A DNA stretch of 64,000 bases from Adiantum capillus-veneris (Eukaryota; Streptophyta; Polypodiopsida; Polypodiales; Pteridaceae), in assembly GCA_014529385.2 (NCBI GenBank), contig CM043960.1:26921896-26985895 (forward strand), read 5' to 3'. Position 1 is the first letter of the stretch; each line of letters opens with the position of its first letter. Below are positions 34,302 to 45,404 of the stretch, in pieces. A model generated the notes under the pieces. That model was not told the origin of the DNA and searched no databases. It worked only from the letters and a program-made list of their open reading frames with translations. Made by a program: the position numbers and the translations under genes.

Positions 34302-36101
34302 TTTTCAAAGGTCAACCTTTCAACAACGCTTCCACAAAGATTCCATAAAGATTTCTCAAAGATTCTCTAAAGATTCCAAATAAAGATGCTGATGAAGTGA
34401 TGAAGACGAAGATGGATGCTGTAATGTGAAGATACAAGCTCATGGACATCATTGAATATCCCGTTATTATTATTTTGAGCTATTACGGCCACTTTTGTAA
34501 TGTTTACGGGAACTTCATATTTTAAGTCGGCAATTGTATTTAGGCCACAGAGGCTTGTTGGATGAGCAAAGCTAGCTCACGGTGTTGTAATTAAGCTCTA
34601 TAGAAGCCTAAGGACAAATAAGGTCATTTTGGTCGGACATTAGGTTTTCTAAGGTTTAGTATATAAACCAAAACCTAAAGCTTTGTAAGGAGACTTCTAA
34701 TAATCTGATCTTCTGTGTCGTTGGGAGACTGCGAGAGAGTGAGAAATTGTGTGTGTGTGTGTGTGCTACAGGAGCTACGGTGGTCGGAATCGCAAACGGA
34801 GAGCAGTAGTGTGTTACCCACGAGGAGAGCTATGCGTTGATGCTGACATCACGCGCGTTCGTCTGTGTTTTGGCATATTCACCCGTGAGCTACTTTTGGA
34901 GTTTCGGTGAGTAAATGTTGTCCGTTTTTGCATTTCAGCATATCCACGCGATCAGAGCAAGTAGAGCTACACATTAGGCACTTTAGTTTTCGAAAACGTC
35001 GACCTGCAAAAATCGGCCAGACATCCTACGCGTTTTCTGCACGGAGGATATTGGGTAGGTTTTTTTGGTCATGGACCTTAGGGAGAGTGGCCTATTGGTG
35101 TTGATAGGATATCCCTCACGTTTCGTAACGTTTTGAGAATGTCTAATGGGCTTTTGGCTTGCAGTAGCATCATAGGAGACTCTCACATTCACAGAACCGA
35201 TGGCATGTAGATTTGATATCTCTGTAGCAAGTAGTCATTAGTCGGTCAAGTAGAGGTTGACACACTTTGCTTGCTTCCACGTGCCTGCGGGTCGAGCTTC
35301 GTCCTCAGTTGGTTGACATTATATGTTAGGTGAGTTCTCGCTATGCTAACGTCCGTCGCGGCGTATAGGAGCTTCTAATAATCTCATCTTCTGTGTCGTT
35401 GGGAGACTACGGGAGAGTGAGAGAGTGTGTGTGTGTATGTGTGTGTGCTACAGGAGCTACGGTGGTCAAAATCGCAAACGGAGAGCAGCAGTTTGTTGCC
35501 CACGAGGAGAGCTACGCGTTGATGCTTACGTCACACGTGCTCGTCTGTGTTTTGGCAGATTCACCCGTGAGCTACTTTTGGAGTTTCGGTGAGTAACTGT
35601 TGTTCGTTTTTGCATTTTAGCATATCCACGCGATCATAGCAAGTAGAGCTACACATTAGGCACTTTAGTTTTCGAAAACGTCGACCTGCAAAAACCGGCG
35701 AGACATCCTACGCGTTTTCTGCACGAAGGGTATTGGGTAGGTTTTTTTGGTCATTCACAGACCTTAGGGAGAGTGGCCTATTGGTGTTGATAGGATATCC
35801 CTGAAGTTTCGTAACGTTTCGAGAATGTCTAATGGGCTTTTGGCTTGCGGTAGCATCATAGGAGACTCTCACATTCACAGAACCGATGGCATGTAGATTT
35901 GATATCTCTGTAGGAAGTAGTCATTAGTCGGTCGAGTAGAGGCTGACACCCTTTGCTTGCTTCCACGCGCTTGCGGGTCGCGCTTCGTCCTCGGTTGACA
36001 TTATATGTTAGGTGAGTTCTCGCTATGCTGACGTCCGTCGCGGCGTATAGGAGCTTCTAATAATCTGATCTTCCGTGTCGTTGGGAGACTGCGAGAGAGT
36101 G

Positions 36102-36139
<38 letters not shown>

Positions 36140-36754
36140 ACAGGAGCTACAGAAGCTACGGTGGTCAGAATTGCAAACCGAGAGCAGCAGTGTGTTGCCC
36201 ACGAGGAGAGCTACGTGTTGATGCTTACGTCACGCGCGTTCGTCTGTGTTTTGGCAGATTCACACGCGAGCTACTTTTGGAGTTTCGATAAGTAACTGTT
36301 GTCCGTTTTTGCATTTCAGCATATCCACGCGATCAGAGCAAGTAGAGCTACACATTAGGCACTTTAGTTTTCGAAAACGTCGACCTGCAAAAATCGGCCA
36401 GACATCCTACGCGTTTTCTGCACGGAGGGTATTGGGTAGGTTTTTTTGGTCATGGACCTTAGGGAGAGTGGCCTATTGGTGTTGATAGGATATCCCTCAA
36501 GTTTCTTAACATTTCAAGAACATCTAATGGGCTTTTGGCTTGCGGTAGCATCATAGGAGACTCTCACAATTCACAGAACCGATGGCATGTAGATTTGATA
36601 TCTCTGTAAGAAGTAGTCATTAGTCGGCCGAGTAGAGGTTGACACCCTTTGCTTACTTCCACGCACCTGCGGGTCGAGCTTCGTCCTCAGTTGACATTAT
36701 ATGTTAGGTGAGTTCTCGCTATGCTGACGTCCATCGCGGCGTATCAGTCCAACA
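34302..36754 (+). repeat. Element A left LTR (block triplicated)
   Basis: After about 385 bp shared with the right LTR, a block of about 680-696 bp occurs three times in tandem (34,688-35,366; 35,367-36,048; 36,049-36,744). Each begins AGGAG(A)CTTCTAATAATCT and ends GTCCGTCGCGGCGTAT or nearly so. The right LTR has the block once, and the difference between the LTRs (1,378 bp) equals two blocks. Each block has its own TG microsatellite and a half-palindrome AGACATCCTACGCGT or near variant. A TATA-like GTATATAAACC lies upstream near 34,660. Confidence 0.93.
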
Positions 36755-36775
36755 TTGGCGCCGCTGTGCCGGGGA
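36755..36775 (+). promoter_or_regulatory. Element A primer-binding site (gypsy type)
   Basis: TTGGCGCCGCTGTGCCGGGG follows the left LTR directly. It closely resembles the TTGGCGCCGTTGCCGGGGA primer sites of Athila/Tat-type plant gypsy elements, with a two-base insertion. Confidence 0.8.
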
Positions 36776-37283
36776 CGAGGGCCCTAAGTAGGTGATCGAG
36801 ACTAGTCCTTGAGGATAGAGGTCCCTCTAGCTTGCCAGAGTACTATTTTATATTTAGATAGGATCAGAGGGTGGTGGACTCTCTAGGTCTTAGGAGGAGT
36901 CTAGGGAGCGTGTGTCTGGCCTAGATCCTTCGACTTAGGTAGTATTAGGTAGGAGAGTAGGAGTTGGAGTGGTAGATGTGGTGGTAGGTTGACTTGAGAG
37001 TCAGTGTGAGGCCAAGAAGCAACCAAGACATCAAAATCACCATCTCACATGATGAGTAGGAGTAGGGTAAGTAGGATATCTTGATTTTGTTGATCTAGAG
37101 TACTTTATGCATGTCTTATTTGCTAGTTAGGCTCATCAGAGAAGTGGAAAACGCTAAGTAGGAAAGACGGTAAATTGTGTTTGGAAGCTGATTTGAAGTC
37201 CAAAAGTGTTTGTGATTATTGCTGAGAGCTCTACAGAGCATAGGGAATACTACTGCCAGAAAAAAATTACAGTTTAAGACAGT

Positions 37284-37307
37284 AGACATCCTACGCGTAG
37301 GATGTCT
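37284..37307. repeat. Element A palindrome 1 (perfect, 24 bp)
   Basis: AGACATCCTACG followed immediately by its exact reverse complement. Centre at about 37,296. Confidence 0.97.
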
Positions 37308-37573
37308 CCAGGGTACTTTTGGCAGGGAATTTCGGGAAACTGAGGTTACCAATGGGTTCAGAGGGTAGGTTTTACCCTAGTAACATATTGACTTGAGTGT
37401 TTTTCCCTATTTTTGTTGACCAAAAGCCAAAAGGCAGAGTCAAAAAACGTAAAATTTCAAAAAAGGCTTAAATTGAGTGATTTTTGCATGTTTTTTCAAT
37501 TGTGAAGCATACTTGCACTTGCTGAGAGCATAAGGAAGCATCAGGGACACTTCAATCTGGAAAAAAAAGCAGT

Positions 37574-37597
37574 AGACATCCTACACGTAGGATGTCT
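37574..37597. repeat. Element A palindrome 2
   Basis: Same 24-bp site with central ACACGT instead of ACGCGT, so one base pair of the symmetry is lost. Centre is 290 bp after palindrome 1. Confidence 0.95.
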
Positions 37598-38017
37598 ATA
37601 GGGTGATCTGGGCACTTTTTTGAAAATATGAGGTTACCAGTGTGTTTAGAAGGTAGGTTCTACCCTATTTTCACCTGGAAAGTGGAAATTTGACCAAATT
37701 TTGACAGATTAAAGCCAAAAGACGAGAATTGCCAAACATCCTACCCAAATTGTGTCCAAGGTCTAATTTTGAGACCAAACCATAGGATGACTCCATAGGC
37801 ATGTTCAAATGTTGTATTGAGTGCATGTGATAAATTTCATCTCATTTGGGTCAGTGAAAGTGAAAATTGAATTGTTGTTAGCATTTTTGGACAGACAAAA
37901 GGCAAGAATAGCTAGTTTTGGGGTCTTTTGACATCCAAACTCAAATCTAAGCATATCAGTGGGTTGTTGAAGACTAGGGGAATCTTTGGTCCAAGTTTGG
38001 GTTCATTATGAGCAAAA

Positions 38018-38041
38018 AGACATCCTACACGTAGGATGTCT
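38018..38041. repeat. Element A palindrome 3
   Basis: Same variant as palindrome 2 (ACACGT centre), 444 bp further on. A half-site ACATCCTACCC lies between them near 37,734. Confidence 0.95.
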
Positions 38042-38301
38042 ACTGCATAATTCTAAAACCAAAATTCTATTGTGACCATACCATGCTGTCATATAGCCTT
38101 AGATAAGCCTCCTAGGCAAATTTGGTCCAATTTGGAGTTGATTTGACTTGGGAATTCATCAGAACAGACATCAGGCTTTTGGAACAGATTCTTGATCATT
38201 TGACCAACCTATAGGTGTCAGAATCAAAAAGTAAAAATAGCTATAAGTTTAGCACATCAAGGGGAAGCTACAGTGCAAGTTTGAGCTGAAACAGAGCAAA
38301 A

Positions 38302-38325
38302 AGACATCCTACGCGTAGGATGTCT
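38302..38325. repeat. Element A palindrome 4 (perfect)
   Basis: Identical to palindrome 1, 284 bp after palindrome 3. Confidence 0.97.
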
Positions 38326-38605
38326 CCAGGGTCATAAAGTGGTCAAAATTCTATTGTAGCCATATAGGGAGGTTCTAAGTGTCTCAAGGATTCCAGAACT
38401 TTTTTCAAAAGTGAATTTGGACCTTGTTTGGCCTATTTACCAAGCAAAGACAAGAATTGTCAAACTCCTACTCTTGGAGTGCACTAGAAGCTTATGCATC
38501 CCAAATATTGACCTATTGGCATCCTAATTCAATTTTGAGCAGACCATTGGGTTGCTGAGCACTAGGAGAATTTTGGGATCAATTTTGGACAAAATCTGAG
38601 CAGTT

Positions 38606-38629
38606 AGACATCCTACGCGTAGGATGTCT
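38606..38629. repeat. Element A palindrome 5 (perfect)
   Basis: Identical to palindrome 1, 304 bp after palindrome 4. A terminal half-site AGACATCCTA follows at 38,731-38,740, where the array stops abruptly. Confidence 0.97.
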
Positions 38630-39910
38630 CCAGCTTGATTTAGGACTCCAAACTAATCTATGAGCACACCACTGTGATCAGCACATCAAGGAGAATCTGG
38701 GGTGAAAATTTCAAGTCATTCTGAGCAAAAAGACATCCTAGTGAGTCGGGCAGCTAAGCCACTAAATGAGCAAGCTTCAGACCCAAGCTTCATGTCTTAA
38801 TATTTTTTGTGGTCTATGAGTCTAGATATTTAGATTATAGCTCAAGCTGAAAGAGTTGAGCATATTGTAAAATAGGGTCGCTCATGCTGGATAGGTGAGC
38901 ATAAGAGTCGAAGTCTACTATTTTAAATGGTGGAGTGGCAGAGTAGTCCAGAAAACACTCACGTACATGAACACAGTGAGGAGAGTGGAAAAAACCTCGT
39001 CGACAAAAACCCTTCTTGTGAGTAACGGCAGCTCTTGAAGTCAAATATATTTTTGCTTCTCTAGCTATGTTCACTCCTGGAAGCACCCATTCAAACTCCT
39101 CTCGCACCGCATATTGTTTCCCATGCATCTATCTGTGCAAACATATATATTGTCCCACCATTGGACGTTTGCATTTGACTCGATTTGTGTTCCACCCATG
39201 CACTTACATAACAAAATGACGATGACGAAGCGGTAACAGGTTTCATAATCATTTTCTCAACAACAACGACTCTGACTTCAAGCTACTAACACTTATCCAA
39301 TGTATATCAAGTCAATAATAGTAGCCATACTGCCATAAGTACTTTAACTCAACAAAACTCGGTTACATCAAACATAAGTACATATAGCCTAACATTTAAT
39401 GGTGACTAAAGGCATTTTTTTCCCACTGAGTTTTTCCCTTTAGTCCTATCCAAGTATCCAAGACCTCATTTTGTAATATACGCCACATTTTATTTTTACT
39501 ATTTTATTTTTCTTATAAAAACATAGAAAAGCATACCAACGACATCCCCAAACAACTACATGCTCATAAGCTAGAAAATCAAAGGGGAGCGGCCTAGAAA
39601 AAATTCAAAAAGGCTTCAAGTTTACAGGTACACATGCACGATGACACCCAAAGAACAAACAATACAGAGCTGCCAAGATAAAGACATGCTGCAACAACAA
39701 ACCTCACTCAACCTATTCACGCTACAACAACCAATCGGAGGGGGAGAGCTATGGCTTCAACTACACTACATGTACAAGAAAAAGGTACCTCTACAACATA
39801 CAAAGCATCTGGTAGAAGCGACTGCAACAACAAAAGCTTCAACCAACACCAAAACATGAAGCACTCGTCAAGGCCACTGGAGACAGGTCTTGTCGGGGAC
39901 GACAAGACTT

Positions 39911-39923
39911 CGGAGGGGGAGAG
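39911..39923 (+). promoter_or_regulatory. Element A polypurine tract
   Basis: CGGAGGGGGAGAG immediately before the right LTR. Confidence 0.85.
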
Positions 39924-40998
39924 TGTTGAAAGGTTAACCTTTCAACAACGCTTCCATAAAGATTCCATAAATATTCCTCAAAGATTCTCTAAAGATTCCA
40001 AATAAAGATGCTGATGAAGTGATGAAGACGAAGATGGATGTTGTAATGTGAAGATACAAGCTCATGGACATCATCAAATATCCCGTTATTATTATTTTGA
40101 GCCATTACGGCCACTTTTGTAATGTTTACGGGAACTTCATATTTTAAGTCGGCAATTGTATTTAGGCCATAGATTCTTGTTAGATGAGCAAAGCCAGCTC
40201 ACGGTGTTGTAATTAAGCTCTATAGAAGCCTAGGAACAAATAAGGTCATTTTGGTCGGACATTAGGTTTTCTAAGGTTTAGTATATAAACCAAAACCTAA
40301 AGCTTTGTAAGGAGACTTCTGATAATCTGATCTTCTGTGTCGTTGGGAGACTGCGAGAGAGTGAGAGAGAGTGTGTGTGTGTGTGTGTGTGCTACAAGAG
40401 CTACGGTGGTCGGAATCGCAAACGAAGAGCAGCAGTGTGTTGCCCACGAGGAGAGCTACGCGTTGATGCTTACGTCACGCGCGTTCGTCTGTGTTTTGGC
40501 AGATTCACCCGTGAGCTACTTTTGGAGTTTCGGTGAGTAACTGTTGTCCGTTTTTGCATTTCAGCATATCCACGCGATCAGAGTGAGTAGAGCCACACAT
40601 TAGGCACTTTAGTTTTCGGAAACGTCGACCTACAAAAACCGGCCAGGCATCCTACGCGTTTTCTGCACGGAGGGTATTGGGTAGGTTTTTTTGGTCACGG
40701 ACCTTAGGGAGAGTAGCCTATTGGTGTTGATAGGATATCCGTCAAGTTTCATAACGTTTCGAGAACGTCTAATGGGATTTTGGCTTGCGGTAGCATCATA
40801 GGAGACTCTCACATTCATAGAACCGATGGCATGTAGATTTGATATCTCTGTAGGAAGTAGTCATTAGTCGGTCGAGTAGAGGTTGACACCCTTTGCTTGC
40901 TTCCACGCGCTTGCGGGTTGAGCTTCGTCCTCGGTTGACATTATATGTTAGGTGAGTTCTCACTATGCTGACGTCCGTCGCGGCGTATCCGTCCAACA
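39924..40998 (+). repeat. Element A right LTR
   Basis: 1,075 bp with one copy of the block that is triplicated on the left. It starts with a perfect 24-bp palindrome (TGTTGAAAGGTT plus its reverse complement, 39,924-39,947) and ends CCGTCCAACA. Confidence 0.95.
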
Positions 40999-42834
40999 CC
41001 TTGCCTTGATTGAACTACAAACATTGCACTTAGAGAACTTACTTGTCTTTGTTAAAGTGACATGTGGATACTCTTTGTTCCACATCCTACCAAAAGAAGA
41101 CTGAGATAACTTCTTCTCATAACGCATTTGGTCAAGTGTCGTGTTGATTTCGCTTAAAATGTGAACCTGTTTGTACATTGATGTAATCACTAATTGAGTG
41201 TCTCTTGAGCCATCTAGTAGTGTTCTACTTCTGTGTGGCATCTTCTCAAAGTTTTTATCCACAAACTCATTTAGAAATGCTCTTGCTAAATTAGTATGTT
41301 GAAGTCCTCGTCTCAATGTGCATGTGTTACCATGCACATAATGATGCACACCATTTTCAAAATTTTCCTTGTAGCGGTAAAATGATGTCTTTGGTATTCC
41401 ATGTAGCTCATACCATGCTCTACAACAAACAATAGAGCCATTTATCTTGAATTGGTATCGCATCTTTTCATCTTTCTGATAGTATATAGATAGGACATAA
41501 TAAACATAATTATTGCGTGCTTTCTGAGACTCTCCCCGAAATTCTTGCCGTAACCTTCTCACCATATCCCGATCTGCAAACTGACAGCATTTTTGTCCAC
41601 AACAATCAATACATGAAACCCTTTGAATTGACTCAGTTGCAAGATAAAAAGAAAAAGCTAGTGCTGCTCGTATTTTTCGAATCTGTTGATAAAAGTGTAG
41701 CACCGCTTCCTTAACGATGTAGCAACGGTATTCCCATCACCATAGTTTCTAGCATTATCATCATTGGATACATCAAATTCTGCACATCTAGCATGCATCC
41801 CATTAATAGGAACAAAGCGTTGTAATGGCATCCCATCCAACATGGTTGTTTGCTTGATGGGCCACTTTACCAAAGTGATGCTAGCCACATCATGCATGTT
41901 CTCACTAATTTCATTCTCCCTTTCAATACCCACACCCACAAAATCATCACCAAGTACATGGAAGTTAACATAATCATTTGGAAATAAATATAAGATGGTC
42001 CCTTCATGTACAATCTGCATCATAGTGTCATCCTTTAAAAGTACCTCGGGGGGTTCACTATGTGCAAAACTACCATATCACGTGCGTTCAAGACATGTTT
42101 GTAAAACCCCTTATCTATGAATTTTTTAAGTAATATAATATACCCTTTTCTTTTAAAATCTATAAAAAAATTTCAAATTTAAAAAAAATAATACCCTTTT
42201 GTATATATATTTTTGTAAGTTTCAAAAACTTTAAATACCCTTCTGTTGAACTCACGTGATAGGTTACATTTTTATCAGGTGACCTCCCCGGGAAAAGTAC
42301 CCTTTAATTTCTCCAAGATTTTCGTATCCATGTTTCAAACTCTGAGCTCGTTATAGGTATTGCATCTGTAAGTAGAGGATCAGGTTGATACCCTTGTTCA
42401 TCACCACTGTAGCTTCCATTTGTCTCAATTGGGTTGTCATTTATCATGGAAGACTGCAAAAGAAGCTTGGGCCATCGAACGGCACTCCATAATGAGCTTT
42501 GGAGAGATGTAGTAACCATTGTAGGAAAAGGGAGCACCACATCCTTAAAACATTCATCCACTAGTATAGATACATTTCCTTGCCCTATCTTTGTACCACC
42601 ACATGTGGAATCTGGATCTGTTCTCCACACACAACCAATACCAACAATTTCATTATCAAGAATCAAATGTACTTTCTCCCCAGATTCAGTCCATCTTGCA
42701 AGTAAAAAAAATATGTTGTCAAGTTCATACTCATAGGTTCTTCCCTTTGAGCAAAATTTTATAATTTCCATTATAAAAGACATGAGGGTTATGAATGTTA
42801 ATAGTCCAATGACTTTCAATTTGAGGAGCCCCAA
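40999..42834 (-). pseudogene. DUF7869-like transposase-type gene, N-terminal and central segment
   Basis: Three minus-strand frames follow one another. The first, 42,834-42,304, includes V-S-I-L-V-D-E-C-F-K-D-V-V-L-P-F-P and W-S-A-V-R-W-P-K, reminiscent of an N-terminal domain in plant transposon-encoded proteins. The second is 42,023-41,658. The third, about 41,700-41,004, has Cys-rich S-C-I-D-C-C-G-Q-K-C-C, then H-G-I-P-K-T-S-F-Y-R-Y-K and H-G-N-T, and ends C-N-V-C-S-S-I-K-A-R. The first two are separated by a 248-bp MITE; without it and one target copy they share a frame with a single TAA. A frame change lies near 41,690. The true start is uncertain. This is the upstream part of the gene whose end is at 26,931-28,646. 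Confidence 0.6.
42045..42292. mobile_element. MITE copy 1 (248 bp, 8-bp target duplication)
   Basis: The ends CTCGGGGGGTTCACT and AGGTGACCTCCCCGGG are imperfect inverted repeats, flanked by a perfect 8-bp duplication AAAAGTAC (42,037-42,044 and 42,293-42,300). Subterminal CACGTG motifs occur near both ends and the centre is very AT-rich. It has no coding capacity. An 8-bp duplication is typical of hAT-superfamily elements, but the CCCGGGG termini are not the common hAT ends. It lies within the transposase-type pseudogene. Confidence 0.88.
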
Positions 42835-42879
42835 TGAAAGTGGATAAATGGTGACCCATTTACTATATTACGACATAGC

Positions 42880-44220
42880 TTGGACAAGTGGCGGACCTAA
42901 TTCTAATGTCATCACTAAACGACTATAGAGCTTGCATTTCAATGTCCAAGTAATCCTTAATTATTTCAATGGAAGCAAGGTTTGAGAAGTGATGCATATT
43001 GGCTCAAGAACCCCCTCCCTATTTAAGTGGCATAGCTTGGACAAGTGGTGGACCTAGTTTTAAAGCTCAATGTCCAAGGTGAACTAGTGCATGACCCTGC
43101 TTCCTAGTGTCCAAATAGTCATTGTCCCAAACCATCCATGGTAGTAAACATAGTAGCTACACTCCTTTCACACATTGACCTTGAAACAATAGAGATAGCT
43201 TATTTCAATAGAGCTAGCTTGGACAAGTGGTGGACCTCTTCTCCAAACCTCCAAAACACAATGTTTAGTAGGTTGGAAAAGTGGTGGACCTCTGCTCCAA
43301 ACCATCCATGGTAGTAAACATAGTAGCTCCACCCCATTCTTTCATTGTCCTTGAAATAATAGAGATAGCTTCTTTCAATATATCTAGCTTGGACATATGG
43401 TGGACCTTCAATGAACCACCTTGGGTTAAATACTCCATAACACAATGGATAATAGGTTGGAGAAGTGGTGGACCTCTGCTTGAAACCTTCCATGTTAATA
43501 GACATAGTAGCTACACTCCATTTACAGATTGACCTTGAAACAATAGAGATAGCTTGTTTCAGTACAGCTGGATTGGACAGGTGGTGGACCTTCAACCATC
43601 TTGGGCTAAAGCGTCCTTGGACAAGTGGTGCACCTCTGCTTCAAACCATCCATGGTAGTAAACATAGTAGGTACACTCCATTCACACATTGACCTTAAAA
43701 CAATAGAGATAGCTTGTTTCAGTAGAGCTAGCTTGGACAGGTGTTGGAACTTCAAACCACCTTGTGCTAAAGCCTCCATGACACAATGGATAGTAGGTTG
43801 GACAAGTGGTGGACCTCTATCCCAAACCATCCATGGTAGTAAACATAGTAGCTCTCCATTGACACATTGACCTTGAAACAATAGAGATATCTTCTTTTAA
43901 TAGAGCTAGCTTGGAGAGGTGGTGGACCTTAAAACCCCCTAGGGCTAAAGCCTCCATAAGATAACGGGTAGTAGGTTGGACCTAGTTCTAATGTAATCAC
44001 CAAACTACTATAGAACGTGCATCTCAATGTCCAAGTAGGCCTTAATTCTTTCAATGGAAGCAAGGTTTGAGAAGTGGTGGATATTGGCTCAAGAACCCCT
44101 CCCTATTTTAGTGACATAGCTTGGACAAGTGGTGGACCTAGTTTTAAAGCTCATTGTCCAAGGTGAACTAGTGCAAGACCCTACTTCCTAGTGTCCAAGT
44201 AGTAATTGCTTCTGAAAATG
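42880..44220. repeat. Core-motif repeats, duplicated ~240-bp block flanking ~180-bp monomers
   Basis: A ~235-bp block (42,893-43,125) recurs at 43,978-44,210, about 1,085 bp away, with scattered substitutions. Both copies contain AGCTTGGACAAGTGGTGGAC. Between them (43,135-43,975) are about five monomers of the ~180-bp type that dominates the main array from 46,985. Frequent short open frames are by-products of repetition and are not genes. Confidence 0.88.
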
Positions 44221-45110
44221 TAAGCAAGGTTGGACAAGTGGTGGACGTACTTTTAATGACCAATATCAATTTCCAATCTCCAAGTAGCCCTTGTTGAAGC
44301 TGAACTACTAATGGAAGAACAAAGTGGTTGGTGGTGGATAGTGGATAGTGGACTAGTGCTACTATGTTCAAGCATAGCTTGGACAAGTGTTGGACCTAGC
44401 TTTAATGGCCAATGACTAAGGTGAAATATTAATGCAAGCGCAAAATGGTGGACAAGTGGTGGACTAGTTTTAATGGCCAATGCCAACGGTGAACTACAAA
44501 TGCAAGAAGGAGTTGGTTGGTGGACCAAGTGGTGGATAGTGGACCAGTTATACTATCTAGTTTTAATGGCCAATTCCAAAGGTGAAATATTAATGCAAGA
44601 AAAAAGTGGTTGGACAATTGGCGGGGTGGAGCCCAGTTGCGAATAGTACTATTTTAGAGTAGTACAACTTGGACAAGTGACGGACCTAGTTTTAATTGCC
44701 CTTGACTAAGGTGAACTACTAATGCAAAAACAAAGTGGTTGGCGAGCATAATAAGTGGTGGAAGTGGATGAGGCCTACTAGAAGTATAGCTTAGACAAGT
44801 GGTGGACCGGATTATAATGGCCAATGTTGAAGGTGAAATATTAATGCAAGAACAAAATGGCTAGACAATTAGTGCTATGTTAGAGTAGTACAACTTGGAA
44901 AAGTGGTGGACTTAGTTTTAATGGTCCATGACTCAGATGAACTACTAATGTAAAAACAAAGTGGGTGGCCGGTGAAACAAGTGGTGGCAATGGATAGGGT
45001 GTTGCCATAGTATAGCTTGGACAAGTGGTGGACTTAGTTTTAATGGCCAATGCTGAAGGTAAAATACTAATGCAATTCCAAACTGGTTGGACAATTGACG
45101 ATGGGTCCCA
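44221..45110. repeat. Second core-motif repeat family (variable period)
   Basis: About six degenerate units, each carrying a variant of TTGGACAAGTGGTGGAC. Here it is followed by TAGTTTTAATGGCCAATG, then GGTGAACTACTAATGCAA and ACAAAGTGGTTGG. Outside the core the units do not resemble the ~180-bp monomer of the main array. No gene. Confidence 0.8.
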
Positions 45111-45164
45111 GTGGCAGATAGTGGATTAGGCCTACTATGTTAGACTACATGTTGAACAAGGGAG

Positions 45165-45404
45165 TCATGTAGGTTTTGGGCTAAGATCTTGCTTCCCGAT
45201 GTGAAGGGCTCGGAAAGCAACAGAAGCAGTCATGGAAAAGTCTAAGACCGGTTTAATAACGTGACTTGTCTCTATTTTGATTACCCTTTTGGCCAAGAAG
45301 TTATATGCTACAGGAAGGTCTAACAGTGGTGCTGTTTCCACCAATTCCCTGACCATTCGTCCTTTCATCACATCGTTACTAGATTGGTTTTCAAGTGAAG
45401 CCAT
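45165..45404 (-). CDS. Unidentified short open frame
   Basis: 79 codons on the minus strand, starting M-A-S-L-E-N-Q-S-S-N-D-V-M-K and including A-P-L-L-D-L-P-V-A-Y-N-F-L-A-K. Unlike neighbouring frames it is not made of repeats and has ordinary protein-like composition, so it may be a small gene or exon. I do not recognise it and see no clear promoter or splice sites. Confidence 0.2.
   Translation of the reverse strand: MASLENQSSNDVMKGRMVRELVETAPLLDLPVAYNFLAKRVIKIETSHVIKPVLDFSMTASVAFRALHIGKQDLSPKPT

Larger units (their letters stand above)
34302..40998 (+). mobile_element. A: non-autonomous Ty3/gypsy-type element with asymmetric LTRs
   Basis: Left LTR 34,302-36,754 (2,453 bp) and right LTR 39,924-40,998 (1,075 bp) flank an internal region without retroviral domains. 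Target duplication CCTTG is perfect (34,297-34,301 and 40,999-41,003). The left LTR has lost its initial TG: it starts TTTTCAAAGG against TGTTGAAAGG on the right. A gypsy-type primer-binding site follows the left LTR, and a purine tract CGGAGGGGGAGAG precedes the right one. The internal region holds a ~285-bp repeat array tagged by GC-rich palindromes (37.3-38.75 kb), then unrelated sequence (38.75-39.9 kb) including a minus-strand 97-codon frame (39,128-38,835) with no recognised family. It is a LARD-like element dependent on enzymes supplied in trans. Confidence 0.93.

Noticed and set aside
35393-36295. Three similar Cys-Val repeat ORFs in element A's left LTR
   Set aside because: They arise from the TG microsatellite in each triplicated block and differ in length with it; no evidence of coding.
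37284-38740. CRISPR-like array in element A
   Set aside because: Regular spacing and palindromic repeats recall CRISPR, but units are ~285 bp, spacers are related to each other, the element has LTRs, and the genome is a plant's.
42045-42292. Intron in the transposase-type gene
   Set aside because: The gap between two coding frames is fully explained by a MITE with inverted ends and an 8-bp target duplication; no GT-AG boundaries fit.
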